Assembly: GCA_943914745.1 (NCBI GenBank)
Contig: CALUDF010000204.1
Location: forward strand, 1 to 6,056
Reading direction: 5' to 3'
DNA from: an uncultured Bacteriovorax sp.
GTDB lineage: Bacteria; Bdellovibrionota; Bacteriovoracia; Bacteriovoracales; Bacteriovoracaceae
DNA length: 6,056 nt
The position numbers and the translations under genes are program-made. How positions within the stretch are numbered: position 1 is the first letter of the stretch; each line of letters starts with the position of its first letter. A model generated the notes under the pieces. The model saw only the letters and a list, made by a program, of their open reading frames with translations, was not told the DNA's origin and ran no database searches. Below, one piece after another: positions 5,732-6,056 of the stretch.

Positions 5732-6056
5732 TCAATTTCGTCCAGATGATATTCCATATTGATCAACTTGTTTTTGAAATTTCTTTGCCAGCTCCTCTGT
5801 CGTCGACGACCATTTAATTCTCGATCCTTGAACCCAGCTGAATTCGCCATCTTTATAAAATAAGAATTGGAGCTCTTTATCTTCATCCGCGATGGGAATC
5901 ATAAATTTCAAAACTCCCGTATCTGAAGCATAGGCTCCCATGTTCTCAGCATCAAAAGGAATAAATGCGGTGTCATCTCGCCATTGAAAAAAACTAGAAT
6001 TTGAAGAAATCGAACTGGACTGCCAACGCTGCTGGTATAAGAGATAAGACCAGAAG
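5732..6056 (-). CDS. Hypothetical protein, 5'-truncated by the window edge
   Basis: The minus-strand frame ending in TGA at 5732-5734 is open to the right edge, giving at least 107 residues; the Met at 5941 is probably internal because the frame continues upstream without a stop and no ribosome site precedes it. Reading from the edge, the visible part starts with an aromatic stretch (Phe-Trp-Ser-Tyr-Leu-Leu-Tyr), passes a Ser/Asn-rich segment of about 12 residues, and then shows alternating hydrophobic strands typical of a beta-rich fold (L-K-F-M-I-P-I, L-Q-F-L-F-Y, F-S-W-V-Q-G). It ends in a charged helix (T-E-E-L-A-K-K-F) and a short polar tail. No family is recognised and no function is assigned. 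It converges on the ankyrin gene. The Ser-rich stretch could be a linker between an upstream domain and this C-terminal one, which is inference. Confidence 0.6.
   Translation of the reverse strand, partial: FWSYLLYQQRWQSSSISSNSSFFQWRDDTAFIPFDAENMGAYASDTGVLKFMIPIADEDKELQFLFYKDGEFSWVQGSRIKWSSTTEELAKKFQKQVDQYGISSGRN

Noticed and set aside
5557..5886. Minus-strand 109-codon frame across the ankyrin 3' end and the right-edge gene
   Set aside because: It runs through the intergenic hairpin and overlaps two better-supported genes on both strands.

Overview
The window is almost entirely coding. Its centre is a minus-strand division and cell-wall cluster in the order murB - ftsQ - ftsA - ftsZ (about 5044 down to 311), the downstream half of the classical dcw cluster. 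Flanking it are a plus-strand gene fragment at the left edge (3-290), a plus-strand ankyrin-repeat gene (5165-5671) and the 3' part of an unrecognised minus-strand gene running off the right edge (5732-6056). I see no mobile element, CRISPR array, rRNA or tRNA, and no gap longer than about 120 bases.

The organism is a Gram-negative-type bacterium of moderate to low GC. FtsZ has a deltaproteobacterial-looking core, a very long linker and a D-x-P-x-Y-L-R tail peptide. FtsQ is highly divergent, MurB carries Cys at the usual catalytic Ser position, and the small ankyrin protein has 'LKEH'-type repeats. Together these suggest a Bdellovibrionota/Bacteriovorax-like lineage. This is inference from protein character, not from a database comparison.

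Layout: the left fragment converges on ftsZ, and one hairpin (273-303) flanked by T-runs on both strands appears to terminate both; the stop codon of the left gene lies in its loop. The four cluster genes are separated by 34 (ftsA-ftsZ), 66 (ftsQ-ftsA) and 26 (murB-ftsQ) bases, so one transcript is likely, possibly with an extra promoter before ftsA. A 120-base divergent region (5045-5164) separates murB from the ankyrin gene and holds plausible back-to-back promoters. The murB promoter lies so close to its ATG, with no Shine-Dalgarno sequence, that the murB mRNA may be leaderless or nearly so. The ankyrin gene and the right-edge gene converge on another long hairpin (5689-5724).

Functionally, MurB completes UDP-MurNAc for peptidoglycan. 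FtsZ forms the cytokinetic ring, FtsA ties it to the membrane through its C-terminal amphipathic helix, and FtsQ links the ring to the periplasmic septal synthesis machinery. The cluster is conventional; the points of interest are details (FtsZ tail, MurB Cys, divergent FtsQ, regulatory dyads). I found no convincing undescribed multi-gene system.
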